Positions 26,796-35,659 of a stretch of DNA of 57,941 nucleotides are shown here, in pieces. The notes beneath the pieces are model-generated. The model saw nothing but the letters and a program-made list of their open reading frames with translations, was not told the origin of the DNA and did no database searches. The position numbers and the translations under genes were made by a program. The stretch's first letter is position 1. The number at the start of each line of letters is the position of its first letter. Origin of the DNA: CAZSRX01 sp964609675 [NCBI: uncultured Bacteroidota bacterium]. Lineage in GTDB: Bacteria > CLD3 > SB21. The stretch is taken from the NCBI GenBank assembly GCA_964609675.1, contig CAZSRX010000029.1, positions 1 through 57,941 of the forward strand, in the 5' to 3' direction.

Positions 26796-27698
26796 ATGCA
26801 TCTCATTGTAACTCAAGGGCCTTATTCGTCTTTTTTAGACGATGTCGTCCAGTGCGAGCTTGTGTCGGGCATTCGCCTTAACACGATTATGCCGATTAAG
26901 GAGGACCGCTTTGAGGAGAAACTTTCTGAACTCAGGGATCGCGTTGCGCCGAAGACGTTATGGATCGACCTGAAAGCCCGGCAATTGCGAATCCGGGAAT
27001 TTGCCAATACACCGTATACCGCCGTGACTATTTCGCACAGAATTAACGTTCGCCTGCCGAACACGGTGTATTTTGATAACGGCCATATTACGGCGCGTCT
27101 GGCAGATATTGACGGCTACCGTCTGATCCTCGAGGATTATGCCGGACGCTTGCTGGGGCCCGGCGAATCGGTCAACATTATTGACGAATCCCTGGAATAT
27201 CTGGAGCCGGACCTCCTGACGGAACGCGATCGGCGCTATGTGGAAGCCTGCCGCAAGCTGGGTATTGATCATTACATGCTGTCCTTCGTTGAACGCGCAG
27301 AAGATGTCTTAACCCTGAAACGCTTGCATCCGTCATGCACCGTGATGTCGAAAATTGAAAGCCGGAAGGGACTGAAACATCTGAATCATATTTTTCGGGA
27401 GTCGGATTATCTTATGGCCGCGCGCGGCGACCTCTATACCGAACTGGATTACCCGCATGAAATCGGTAACGCATTGAAGACCATTTACGCCGTCGGCAAG
27501 AACCGTTCCATCGTGGCTTCGCGGATGCTGACCTCGCTGTTGAGACATCCCGTGCCTTCCTGCCCGGACATGATGGATCTGCTGTATCTCAAAGATATCG
27601 GTTACACGGCGTTTATGATCGGCGACGATATCTGTTTTAAGAAAGAAATCCTTATGCAGTCCATAAAAATATTTCAAGTAATTTTTAATTTTCAATAA
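26796..27698 (+). CDS. Short pyruvate-kinase-fold protein, probably not glycolytic
   Basis: 300 residues from ATG 26796 (AGGA nine bases upstream); a GTG at 26790 overlapping the previous stop is an alternative. Residues line up with the bona fide pyruvate kinase encoded at 44957-46387: LWIDLKARQLRI with LQDLQGPKIRV, LSFVERAEDVLTLK with LSFVRKPEDILHIK, VMSKIES with VAKIE, and AARGDLYTEL with VARGDLGVEM. The Lys/Glu of KIE (186/188) and Asp212 are thus kept. Missing are the N-terminal strand with its Arg-Asn-Ser substrate residues (RLNFSHG), most of the B domain and the whole allosteric C-terminal domain. It may bind a phosphoenolpyruvate-like ligand or catalyse an aldolase-type reaction. Confidence 0.8.
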   Translation: MHLIVTQGPYSSFLDDVVQCELVSGIRLNTIMPIKEDRFEEKLSELRDRVAPKTLWIDLKARQLRIREFANTPYTAVTISHRINVRLPNTVYFDNGHITARLADIDGYRLILEDYAGRLLGPGESVNIIDESLEYLEPDLLTERDRRYVEACRKLGIDHYMLSFVERAEDVLTLKRLHPSCTVMSKIESRKGLKHLNHIFRESDYLMAARGDLYTELDYPHEIGNALKTIYAVGKNRSIVASRMLTSLLRHPVPSCPDMMDLLYLKDIGYTAFMIGDDICFKKEILMQSIKIFQVIFNFQ

Positions 27699-27711
27699 GA
27701 AAGGGGAAGTT

Positions 27712-28284
27712 ATGAATACCACCATCATGGCTTCATTGCTGGAAGCCCACGCGCGCTCTCTGGCCCAAAGTTGGCTGGAAGAAGTCAAAAAAACCGATTA
27801 CATGAACACGTATCGCGGACTGGCCGACGGACTCGTCCTGCAGCGAGGTTACAACGTGTACCTCATGTTCCAAAAATGGCTCAAAGCCGGCGCCGAAGAC
27901 AAAGATATCGCTGTAGACTTTGAGGCCATAGGCATCCAGAGGTACAAGGAAGGGTTCCCGCTCAGCGAAGTGATGTACGCTCTGTATCTTACAAAAAAAG
28001 TTTTCTGGCAGTTTCTCATTACCAATGAAGAAGTCAAAAAGGATTTCGATCTCGTCCGGAGTGCCGAGGCCCTGTCGGTTTTCAACAATTATTTCGATCT
28101 TGGCAACTTTTTTATCGTCCGCGGTTACCTGAATGAGCTCAGCATCCACCTGAATGAAACCGAAGTCATCAACAAGGAAGAACTAAGCAAGATACTCATG
28201 AAGGGCGGGCTGAGTAAGGAGACCGAAAAGAAAGCCTCGGATCAGTTATACAGCAGCGGTTTCAAAATTGGGGTAATGTATTAA
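27712..28284 (+). CDS. RsbRD-type N-terminal sensor domain protein
   Basis: 190 residues, all helical. The sequence follows the RsbRD N-terminal domain pattern: SLAQSWLEEVKK, then RYKEGFPLSEVMYALYLTKKVFWQFL, and FDLGNFFIVRGYLNEL. In stressosome proteins this globin-like domain sits before a STAS domain and senses signals; here the STAS part is absent. A strong ribosome-binding site (AAAGGGGAAG) precedes the ATG, and the gene follows the pyruvate-kinase-like gene by 13 bases. As a stand-alone sensor in an operon with a Ser/Thr kinase, a phosphorylation-controlled stress switch is a fair inference. It ends the operon. Confidence 0.78.
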   Translation: MNTTIMASLLEAHARSLAQSWLEEVKKTDYMNTYRGLADGLVLQRGYNVYLMFQKWLKAGAEDKDIAVDFEAIGIQRYKEGFPLSEVMYALYLTKKVFWQFLITNEEVKKDFDLVRSAEALSVFNNYFDLGNFFIVRGYLNELSIHLNETEVINKEELSKILMKGGLSKETEKKASDQLYSSGFKIGVMY

Positions 28285-28356
28285 ACGCTCATCGGGTATT
28301 TATTATAGTCACGTAATGGATAACCGTCTTAACTGGAATTATAATGGAACGGATTC

Positions 28357-28977
28357 ATGAATAAAAAAGTCATTCTTATAGGTATTGCCGGCGGCACGGC
28401 TTCAGGAAAGACCTCGGTTTCAAGAGAAATCGTCAAGAAACTCGGCGGTCCGAAAAAAGTGGTGATCATTGCCCAGGATGCGTATTACAAAGACTTGCCG
28501 AACATTCCGCAGCAGGACGGGCTCGGTTATAATTTTGATCATCCGGACGCCTTTGATAACGAGCTGCTCTGCGCGCACCTGAAGAAAGCCCTGAAGTCCG
28601 AAACGATTCATATTCCTATCTATGATCATAAGACCAGCGCGCGCATGAAAGATACCTTTACGATCGAGCCGCATCGGGTCATCCTTCTGGAAGGAATATT
28701 GATCCTTGAAAACCAGCGTCTGCGGGATCTTATGGATATCAAGGTTTACATAGATACCGATGCGGATACCCGCCTGATCCGGCGTTTGCGGCGCGACATT
28801 GTCGAACGGGCGCGGACGATTGAATCCGTGATTGAGCAATATGAAAAGTTCGTCAAACCCATGCATCTTCAGTTTGTGGAGCCATCCAAGCGGTACGCGG
28901 ATATCATCCTGCCGCGCGGTTCCGAGAATGTAGTCGGCGTGGATATCCTGATGACGAAGATACAGACTTTACTCTGA
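28357..28977 (+). CDS. udk: Uridine kinase
   Basis: 206 residues, the normal size. The Walker A is GIAGGTASGKTSVSREI; DAYYKDL and FDHPDAFDNELL are the substrate-binding stretches typical of uridine/cytidine kinase; EGILILENQRLRDLMDIKVYID is conserved, and RLIRRLRRDIVERART is the Arg-rich lid. The enzyme phosphorylates uridine and cytidine with ATP or GTP for pyrimidine salvage in the cytoplasm. It follows the RsbRD gene after 72 bases and precedes dinB after 15, so it may share transcription with both; no functional link to either is evident. Confidence 0.96.
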   Translation: MNKKVILIGIAGGTASGKTSVSREIVKKLGGPKKVVIIAQDAYYKDLPNIPQQDGLGYNFDHPDAFDNELLCAHLKKALKSETIHIPIYDHKTSARMKDTFTIEPHRVILLEGILILENQRLRDLMDIKVYIDTDADTRLIRRLRRDIVERARTIESVIEQYEKFVKPMHLQFVEPSKRYADIILPRGSENVVGVDILMTKIQTLL

Positions 28978-28992
28978 TAGCGGTGAGGCAAT

Positions 28993-30153
28993 TTGAAAAC
29001 CCCGCGTATAGTTCACCTCGACCTGACGGCGTTTTTTGTATCCGTGGAGCGCGCGCGGCATCCGGAATATATCGGCCAGCCGATTATGGTTGCGGGCAGT
29101 CCCGAACGGCGGGGCGTGGTAACCTGCGCTTCTTATGAAGTGCGCGCGTACGGCGTCCATGCCGGTATGGCCACCGCAACGGCGCTGAAAAAATGTCCCG
29201 TTGCAATCCGTGTACAGAGCCATTATGAGGCCTATGCGGAATATTCTAAAAAAGTCCGCGCCTTTCTGGAGCCGTTTGCCCCTGCGCTGGAAGCCGCCAG
29301 TATTGATGAATTTTTTATCGACTGGACCGGCTGTGAACGCCTGCTGGGCCATCATCTTAAAGAAACCGCCCGCCGGATACAGGCCGGCATTCGGGAACAA
29401 TTCCAACTGCCCTGCGCGATAGGCATCGCTTCCAATAAAGTCGTCGCCAAAGTCGCTTGTGACCGGGCTAAGCCGCAGGCAATAATCGAAGTGCCGCACG
29501 GGGAGGAAGCGGATTTTCTCAAACCGCTGCCCGTACAGGTGCTTCCCGGCGTCGGCGAGGTAATGCTGGGACATTTCAGAAAATATGGTATAAAAACCTG
29601 TGGCGATATCGCCGGGATGGATCCGGGGACGGTGGAACAACTTTTTGGTAAGTGGGGATTGTACGTGCAAGCGAGCGCGCAGGGCGAAGGCTCCGTGGAA
29701 TTCTCCGCCGGCCATGAACCTAAAAGTATTTCCACGGAGGAAACATTTCCCCGAGATGTTACAGACAAGAAACACCTTCAGAATGAACTTCATCGCATGA
29801 GCGCGGAAATTACGGAAGAATTGCGCACGCACGGATTGAAAGCGCGGTGTGTGCATGTTAAACTGCGGTATTATGACTGGGTGGACCAGACACGGCAGAT
29901 GACCATTCTTCCCACCAATGATCCCGTCACGGTATATCATCTGGCTGTCGCATTGCTGGAGAAGGCCGATACGCGCAAACGGCCTGTCCGGCTTCTCGGC
30001 GTGGGTGTCTCTCGTTTTGTGTATGAAAATGAAACCATGGATCTCCTGGAACAGGGTCAAGAGAAACGCACCGATCTGCTCCGCACCGTGGATGCCATCA
30101 ACCGGAAGTTTGAAAAAAAACTGATTGCCATCGGAGCCGGTAAAACGGAATGA
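28993..30153 (+). CDS. dinB: DNA polymerase IV (translesion synthesis)
   Basis: 386 residues. It begins with TTG at 28993, supported by GGTGAGG six bases before and by the family N-terminus (PRIVHLDLTAFFVSVE). The palm motif holds the catalytic acids: Asp in HLDLTAFF and the Asp-Glu pair in SIDEFFID. The pair SNKVVAKVACDRAKPQ and the LPGVGEVM hairpin of the thumb follow, and the little-finger domain is at the end. The Y-family enzyme copies past damaged bases with low fidelity. The sequence HLDLTAFF differs from the usual HxDMDAFF. No SOS-type operator was recognised upstream. Confidence 0.95.
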   Translation: MKTPRIVHLDLTAFFVSVERARHPEYIGQPIMVAGSPERRGVVTCASYEVRAYGVHAGMATATALKKCPVAIRVQSHYEAYAEYSKKVRAFLEPFAPALEAASIDEFFIDWTGCERLLGHHLKETARRIQAGIREQFQLPCAIGIASNKVVAKVACDRAKPQAIIEVPHGEEADFLKPLPVQVLPGVGEVMLGHFRKYGIKTCGDIAGMDPGTVEQLFGKWGLYVQASAQGEGSVEFSAGHEPKSISTEETFPRDVTDKKHLQNELHRMSAEITEELRTHGLKARCVHVKLRYYDWVDQTRQMTILPTNDPVTVYHLAVALLEKADTRKRPVRLLGVGVSRFVYENETMDLLEQGQEKRTDLLRTVDAINRKFEKKLIAIGAGKTE

Positions 30154-30166
30154 GATAATACGAACT

Positions 30167-31999
30167 ATGAAAACGGAATCAATAATAAAAGGTCTTTGGA
30201 TCGCGTTGCACCTGACGCTGTTACCCATACCATTTCTTCCGGCGCAACCGGAATCGTTTAGTCAGAAATACCGGATTGACATGACGCGTTTTGACGTCGA
30301 TTCTTTTTTTATTACACTGGATGTGAAAGGGCTCACGGGCGATTCGGCCGTCTATCAATTTGCCGTGACAGCGCCGGGCACTTACTCGATATTGGATGCC
30401 GGACGTTTTATCGGCGGGTTCAGCGCCTACGATACTTGCGGTAAACCGTTATCGGTTGTCCGCAGGAACGAGAACCGCTTTGTCATATGGCATGCTTCCC
30501 GGCTGGCCCGTATTACGTATCAGGCGGATGATACCTTCAATAAAGAGATAAACGAAAATCCGGTTCTGCCGATGAGCGGCACCAATCTCGAAAACACAAA
30601 CGCCGTGGTCAACCATCAGATGCTGGTCGGTTATTTCTGCGGTTTTAAGGATCAACCGGTTGAAGTCGCTTATTTGACCCCGCCCGACTGGAGCAGCGGG
30701 GCAGCTTTTCAGCCCTCGCAAAATATTTACAAAGCCGATAATTATGATCAACTGGTCGCGTCGCCGATGATATTTGCCAGGCGGATGACAGCGGATAGCC
30801 TGAGCCTGAATCGATCCAAAATTCTGATATATTGTTTTTCCGAGAGCGGCCGCATGGAGGCGCGAAATCTGAAAGTGCACATAACCAAGACCATGCAGGC
30901 GGCGAACAAGTTTCTTAAAGGGCTTCCGGTGGAACGTTATGCGTTCCTGTTCCATTTCCGCAGGGATGTCGGCGGAATTTACGGCGCCTGGGAACACCGG
31001 AACGCGTCGATTTACGTGATTCCGGAGAACGATATCAGCATGATAGACCAGACGATACTGACGATCACCGCGCACGAATTTTTCCATGTGGTTACGCCGC
31101 TTTCGGTATGCAGCGACTCCATCCGGCCGTTTGCATACGACCGTACCGTACCGACGCGTCATCTGTGGTTCTTTGAGGGCGTTACCGAATGGGCCAGCGA
31201 CATGATGCTTTTGCGGAACGGTGTGTTGACGGAAAACCAGTTTATGGATCAAATCTCTCTTAAACTTAACCGGAATGACGCGTATGACGCGTCCATTAGT
31301 TTGGTGGATCTCAGCCTCGGATCGTTCGGCCGTTACGGGAAACAATATCAGAACATCTATGAAAAGGGCGCCGTTGTGGCCTGGTTGCTGGACCTGCGCC
31401 TGCTGGAACTTTCCAAAGGAAAAAGCGGCTTGCGGGAACTGGTCTTGAAACTCAGCGAACGGTATAATCTGAATCAAACATTTAAGGACGAGGAGTTTTT
31501 GAATACCATCGTGGAGATGACGTATCCTGAAATACGGACATTCATCGAGCGCTACATTCAGGGAAACGAACCGCTTCCGGTCGGCGAATACCTGAATAAA
31601 ATCGGTTATCATTATATTTACGCCAGGCCGACCGGACGGTATATCGCCAATACCGGTAGTTACGAGATGCTTTTCGAGGGTAATAAAGTGCTGGTCAGTA
31701 ATGTTGACCCAAACGACAGTGTAAACAGAACTCTGGGTTTACAAAACGGCGACGAATTGGTGGAATTAAAATATCTTAATTTCAACGTGTCCGTAAACGA
31801 CGCGAGTTTTTATTATTTGTTTTATCTCATGGCGCCGGGACAGCCGTTTCAGCTTAAAGTAATCCGGAACGGCCAACCGCTAATATTGGAAGCGATAGTC
31901 GGTGAAAAAGAAGATATCATCCGGCATCAGATTTTACCATTGCAGGAATTGACCGATGAACAGAAAAAATTCCGTAAATGGTGGCTGAAGCGGCTGTAA
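30167..31999 (+). CDS. M61 family (glycyl aminopeptidase-type) metallopeptidase with PDZ domain
   Basis: 610 residues from the ATG at 30167, where a signal peptide begins; an earlier ATG (30125) would overlap dinB and bury it. The zinc site is HEFFH at residues 303-307, with the third ligand probably in FFEGVTEWASDM. The N-terminal beta-rich domain (SQKYRIDMTRFDVDSFF) and the C-terminal PDZ-like domain (NRTLGLQNGDELVELKY) are as in the M61 family. The enzyme would act in the periplasm or outside the cell, removing N-terminal Gly or Ala residues; actual substrates are unknown. It ends 13 bases from the convergent CDGSH gene. Confidence 0.9.
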   Translation: MKTESIIKGLWIALHLTLLPIPFLPAQPESFSQKYRIDMTRFDVDSFFITLDVKGLTGDSAVYQFAVTAPGTYSILDAGRFIGGFSAYDTCGKPLSVVRRNENRFVIWHASRLARITYQADDTFNKEINENPVLPMSGTNLENTNAVVNHQMLVGYFCGFKDQPVEVAYLTPPDWSSGAAFQPSQNIYKADNYDQLVASPMIFARRMTADSLSLNRSKILIYCFSESGRMEARNLKVHITKTMQAANKFLKGLPVERYAFLFHFRRDVGGIYGAWEHRNASIYVIPENDISMIDQTILTITAHEFFHVVTPLSVCSDSIRPFAYDRTVPTRHLWFFEGVTEWASDMMLLRNGVLTENQFMDQISLKLNRNDAYDASISLVDLSLGSFGRYGKQYQNIYEKGAVVAWLLDLRLLELSKGKSGLRELVLKLSERYNLNQTFKDEEFLNTIVEMTYPEIRTFIERYIQGNEPLPVGEYLNKIGYHYIYARPTGRYIANTGSYEMLFEGNKVLVSNVDPNDSVNRTLGLQNGDELVELKYLNFNVSVNDASFYYLFYLMAPGQPFQLKVIRNGQPLILEAIVGEKEDIIRHQILPLQELTDEQKKFRKWWLKRL

Positions 32000-32012
32000 C
32001 CGGCGGGCCGAT

Positions 32013-32249
32013 TTATAATTTTTTATGCGAACCGTCACATACAGGCGGTTTACCGGAATGCTTACAGCCGCAAAAATAAACGATGCCGGTTTTGTCTGCT
32101 TTGTAAGGAACCGGTTTGAATTCGGTTCCCTTGTGCGAACCGTCGCAGAAAGGCTGTTTACCGCTTTGTCCGCACGCGCACCAGTAATAGGTCTTGCCTT
32201 CCTCGGTATCCACCGGATACGGGCCTTTTTGTGAAATTTTTGGTTCCAT
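32013..32249 (-). CDS. Double CDGSH iron-sulfur protein
   Basis: 78 residues holding two CDGSH motifs, each with the Cys-Cys-Cys-His ligand set of a [2Fe-2S] cluster: WCACGQSGKQPFCDGSHKG and FCGCKHSGKPPVCDGSHKK. It is a small cytoplasmic protein of the mitoNEET-like bacterial group, likely for electron or cluster transfer. No signal or membrane segment is seen. It is convergent to the M61 peptidase gene and lies on the same strand after the NlpC/P60 gene, 52 bases apart. A GAAGG motif precedes the ATG. Confidence 0.93.
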   Translation of the reverse strand: MEPKISQKGPYPVDTEEGKTYYWCACGQSGKQPFCDGSHKGTEFKPVPYKADKTGIVYFCGCKHSGKPPVCDGSHKKL

Positions 32250-32301
32250 GCCTGCTGCCTTCAGGAGTTATGGGGTAAGAGATTTTTTTTGGAGTAATTG
32301 G

Positions 32302-32862
32302 TTAACGGATTATAAATCTTCGATATCCCAGAAAATGTTTTTTATAATATTTCTCAGATAAATCAGATATGGTTACGCCCTCAATGGTGCTGGCGTGCGC
32401 CATTTTCCCGTTGCCGATATAAATGCCAACATGGGAAGCGCCTTTAGCTCCGCTGTACGTGTTTTTGAGAAAAACCAGGTCGCCGAAAACCAGATCCTTT
32501 TCCGGAATGTTTTTACCGGCCATATAGATATCGGCAGCTTGGCGAGGTAATTCAATTTTCAAACAATGCCGGAAAATATGTCCAACAAAACCCGAACAAT
32601 CGGTGCCTTTACCGCGCTCGCACCGGCCAAATCGGTAGGGTGTTCCTTTCCAGGCCTCGATTTCCTTCAGCATACATTGCTTCTGTTCCTCGCTGACGTT
32701 TATGGGTTTTCCCGACTGTATGATTGTTGAAGTATTTTTTGCCGAATATTTTCCGGGTTGTCCGGCTGACGTATAAACCGGAGCGGGCGTACATCCACTC
32801 TCAATGAGCAGGACGGCGCTTAGTGCGATGTTTATAATAATAAAATATCGTTCCGCGATCAT
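32302..32862 (-). CDS. NlpC/P60 family cell-wall hydrolase lipoprotein
   Basis: 186 residues with a lipoprotein signal ending in LIESGC. The C-terminal NlpC/P60 domain is complete: catalytic Cys in GTDCSGFVGHIF, GDLVFL, and His in ASHVGIYIGNGKMAHAS. Such enzymes cut D-glutamyl-meso-diaminopimelate links of peptidoglycan stem peptides in the periplasm (compare Spr/MepS). The start codon overlaps the stop of the upstream MMPL exporter gene by four bases (ATGA), so translation is coupled; the reason for that pairing is unclear. Confidence 0.93.
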   Translation of the reverse strand: MIAERYFIIINIALSAVLLIESGCTPAPVYTSAGQPGKYSAKNTSTIIQSGKPINVSEEQKQCMLKEIEAWKGTPYRFGRCERGKGTDCSGFVGHIFRHCLKIELPRQAADIYMAGKNIPEKDLVFGDLVFLKNTYSGAKGASHVGIYIGNGKMAHASTIEGVTISDLSEKYYKKHFLGYRRFIIR

Positions 32863-35510
32863 GAGCCGGATCTCTGTTTTTTCCGTATCGACTGCGTTTT
32901 ACCCAGATCATGTTTCTGCGCCCGGACTTCCATTTCATCCACTTCTTTCCAGATGCGCTTACCCCAGAGACGAAGCATAGCCGGCAGAATAATAACCGAT
33001 GAAAGCACGGAAATAAATATTCCGATGGTGCACATATAACCGAGGCTCGATAATCCGCGGTTGTCCACAAACGTCAGCGAACTGAAGCCGATCATGGTGG
33101 TCAGCGCTGAAAGAAAGATCGATTGGCCGGTCTCCTGGATGGCAGCCATCACGTCGTGCCGGCGGTCTTCCAGGTAACGGGAGATGATATAAATGCCGTA
33201 ATCCACGCCGGTACCAATCAGCAGCGGAATCGCAATCATATTGACGAAGTTTATTTTAATCCCGAAAAGCCGGAGGCCGCCCGTAATAACGAGTACCGAG
33301 AATACCAGCGGCACCAGACAAACGAGAATCGCTTTAAGATTCCTATACTTAATAACCACCAGCATGATAACAGCCACAAGTGAGGCCATAAAGGCCATGG
33401 ACAGGTCTTTCTTGACCAGTTTCAGGAATTCTGCCGTCATTACGCGGATGCCGGTGATGACGTAATTTTCATTCTTCAAAACGGAATCCTGATTGATGGC
33501 GCGGACAAAATCGTTCACGATGTCAATCTCATAGGAATTACCGGTCAGTTGGACCTGGGTGACCACTTTTTTTATGCCCTGCTTCTCGATATAAAAGTGC
33601 CGCATAATTTCGCTGAATCGTTGTTGCTGGAACATACTGATGGTAACAGGTTCACGGACGGTCAGCATATTGCGAAGCCGGTCCAGCCGGAAATAGTTCA
33701 TTTTCAGACCTTGCCTGGCCATTTCCAGCCGCACTTTAAAAAGAATGCTTTCGACATCTAAGCCCTTGATTTTTTCCAGATTCTCACGCTGTTGCTGAAT
33801 TGTCGGTATATAGCGGAGCATCGAACTGTAATCCATGACCATGCCCCGGTTGGACAGGGTATCCAGTTTGGTATTAAGGAGTTTCAGACGATGGATTAAT
33901 TCTTCATCCGAAGTGCCGGTGGCGACGACGCTGACCGGCTTGAAATGCGTACCGAATTTCTCTTGAAGGCGACGAATAAGCTGGAGGTCCACGTCGTTTT
34001 TACTGCGGATGTTTTCGATGTTTTCATCAAACGTCACGCCGATGCCTTCGTCCTGACTGGGGATAACATTCAGCAGCACGCCCGCCATCAACAATGCGAT
34101 AAGAATACTGCCGGTCGTGATGTATTTCGGATGCCGGAGCACCAGACGCGCATTGAGGCCCAGCACCTTATTGACGGCGGTCTGCAGGTAACGGCGTCGT
34201 GCGGAACGCCGGCCCCGGAGCCGGATTTCCGCAGGCAGGATTAATAGGACAGCTATGAATAAAATCAGTATGCCCAGGCCGCCGATGAATCCGAGTTCGA
34301 ACAATCCCCGGAACTCGGTGATCATCAACACGGCAAAAACAAAGGAGGTACTGACGGCGCCGTAAAATACGCTGACGCCGGTTTCTCGAAATGTGATGAT
34401 CATATTTTCAAAAACCGACCGGTGATGATCGTAGCTTTCCTGCTCCACGAAACGGTTGTATATATGCAAAGCGTAATCTACCCCGAGGCCCAGCAGCATG
34501 GCGCCGGATGCCGCGGTTATAATATTGACTTTCTCGAAACACATATCGCCCGCGCTGAAAACCCAGACAACACCGGTTATAATCGGAAGCAGGATAATGA
34601 ATAGCGAGCGCAGATCGCCGTAAAATAAATAGAATACCGTTACGATCAGAATGATGACAATTAAAGAACTGTTGATCAAACCCTGCTTCACGGCACGGGC
34701 ATTACTCAGCGCCGATACAAAATTTCCGCCGAAGGTTACGGCTAAGCGGTTTGCAGATTCGCCCATCGCCGCGAACAGGGAGTCTTTCAGTTGGATATTC
34801 CTTTCTACAAATATTTCGCTGAATCGTGTATCCGTGGCCACCGTCACCGGTTTTACAAACATCAGAAGCGTACGGCGATCTTTAGAAAAATAATAACTGT
34901 CCTTGCTCTCGATAAGCGCGGCGTTCTTCGATCCCAGTATCTTCTCCACATAAGGCAGGAAAATTTCGGATAGTAAAAGGGGATCGTCCCGTAGAGTTTT
35001 TTTAAGCGCCGACGGGGGAGGCACCGGGGCGCTCAGAATATTGCGGGTCATCAGAATTCGTTTTTCAATTTCCCGGTCCTCCAGTCTCTGGATCACAGAA
35101 TCAAGGTCGGTGCCGCTGATATACAGCAAAGCGTTTCGAAAGAAAAAATCCTCGATGAATGCCTGGTCTTCTTCTGTAAGGGAATAACTTACGCTTTTAA
35201 CCAGGCCGGTCTGCATCAGAGCTTTTTCGAAACGATGAGCGAAATCCTTGATGAGTTCCGGTTCCGGCGCCAGCGAATCGGGTGTTTCGATGAGTACGAT
35301 GTGACGGTCCTGCGCGCCGAAATCCTCGTTGACTTCCCAGAAATCCTTTATCAGTCGTGAATCCTGGGGTAGCAGGTCCATATTATTACTGCTGATTTTT
35401 ATTTGCAGCATGTAATAAAAAGCGGCCCCCGTCAAAAGGGCGATTACCGTTAGTACCAGCCAATAATGCTCATAACAAAATGCAGCAATCCTTGATAGAA
35501 TATGTTTCAT
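32859..35510 (-). CDS. MMPL/RND superfamily exporter
   Basis: 883 residues with about twelve transmembrane segments in two halves, each following a large periplasmic loop, the plan of the MMPL/HpnN branch of the RND superfamily. Conserved segments include GLGVDYALHIYNRF in the first half and GTGVDYGIYIISRYLE in the second, where the acidic residue takes part in proton coupling. Relatives move lipids, hopanoids or other hydrophobic compounds out of the inner membrane. No adaptor or outer-membrane partner is adjacent; the coupled NlpC/P60 lipoprotein follows. It is divergent from the lytic transglycosylase gene. Confidence 0.92.
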   Translation of the reverse strand: MKHILSRIAAFCYEHYWLVLTVIALLTGAAFYYMLQIKISSNNMDLLPQDSRLIKDFWEVNEDFGAQDRHIVLIETPDSLAPEPELIKDFAHRFEKALMQTGLVKSVSYSLTEEDQAFIEDFFFRNALLYISGTDLDSVIQRLEDREIEKRILMTRNILSAPVPPPSALKKTLRDDPLLLSEIFLPYVEKILGSKNAALIESKDSYYFSKDRRTLLMFVKPVTVATDTRFSEIFVERNIQLKDSLFAAMGESANRLAVTFGGNFVSALSNARAVKQGLINSSLIVIILIVTVFYLFYGDLRSLFIILLPIITGVVWVFSAGDMCFEKVNIITAASGAMLLGLGVDYALHIYNRFVEQESYDHHRSVFENMIITFRETGVSVFYGAVSTSFVFAVLMITEFRGLFELGFIGGLGILILFIAVLLILPAEIRLRGRRSARRRYLQTAVNKVLGLNARLVLRHPKYITTGSILIALLMAGVLLNVIPSQDEGIGVTFDENIENIRSKNDVDLQLIRRLQEKFGTHFKPVSVVATGTSDEELIHRLKLLNTKLDTLSNRGMVMDYSSMLRYIPTIQQQRENLEKIKGLDVESILFKVRLEMARQGLKMNYFRLDRLRNMLTVREPVTISMFQQQRFSEIMRHFYIEKQGIKKVVTQVQLTGNSYEIDIVNDFVRAINQDSVLKNENYVITGIRVMTAEFLKLVKKDLSMAFMASLVAVIMLVVIKYRNLKAILVCLVPLVFSVLVITGGLRLFGIKINFVNMIAIPLLIGTGVDYGIYIISRYLEDRRHDVMAAIQETGQSIFLSALTTMIGFSSLTFVDNRGLSSLGYMCTIGIFISVLSSVIILPAMLRLWGKRIWKEVDEMEVRAQKHDLGKTQSIRKKQRSGS

Positions 35511-35659
35511 TCAGTGCATCCGATTTCTTTGAGTCACGACACAAAATAAAACATTTCAAAGACTATTGCAACTACATCCTTACGGATGGCTTCAGAGAAA
35601 TGTATCGTTTACTTGCTTTTGCGCGGCTTACTGATTATCTTAACGGTGAAATGGGAATC

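Noticed and set aside
28993-30153. Inactive dinB because of HLDLTAFF
   Set aside because: The first Asp, which is the metal ligand, and the Asp-Glu pair in SIDEFFID are all present; only the neighbouring non-essential residue differs.
28969-30228. Long open frame on the minus strand (419 codons)
   Set aside because: It is antisense to dinB, whose motifs are unmistakable; the predicted residues show no domain or sensible composition.
30449-31612. Long open frame on the minus strand (387 codons)
   Set aside because: It is antisense to the M61 peptidase, which has its zinc motif and signal peptide.
35480-35659. N-terminal extension of the lytic transglycosylase
   Set aside because: It would overlap the divergent exporter gene and place 60 residues before the signal peptide; the ATG at 35660 has a good ribosome-binding site.
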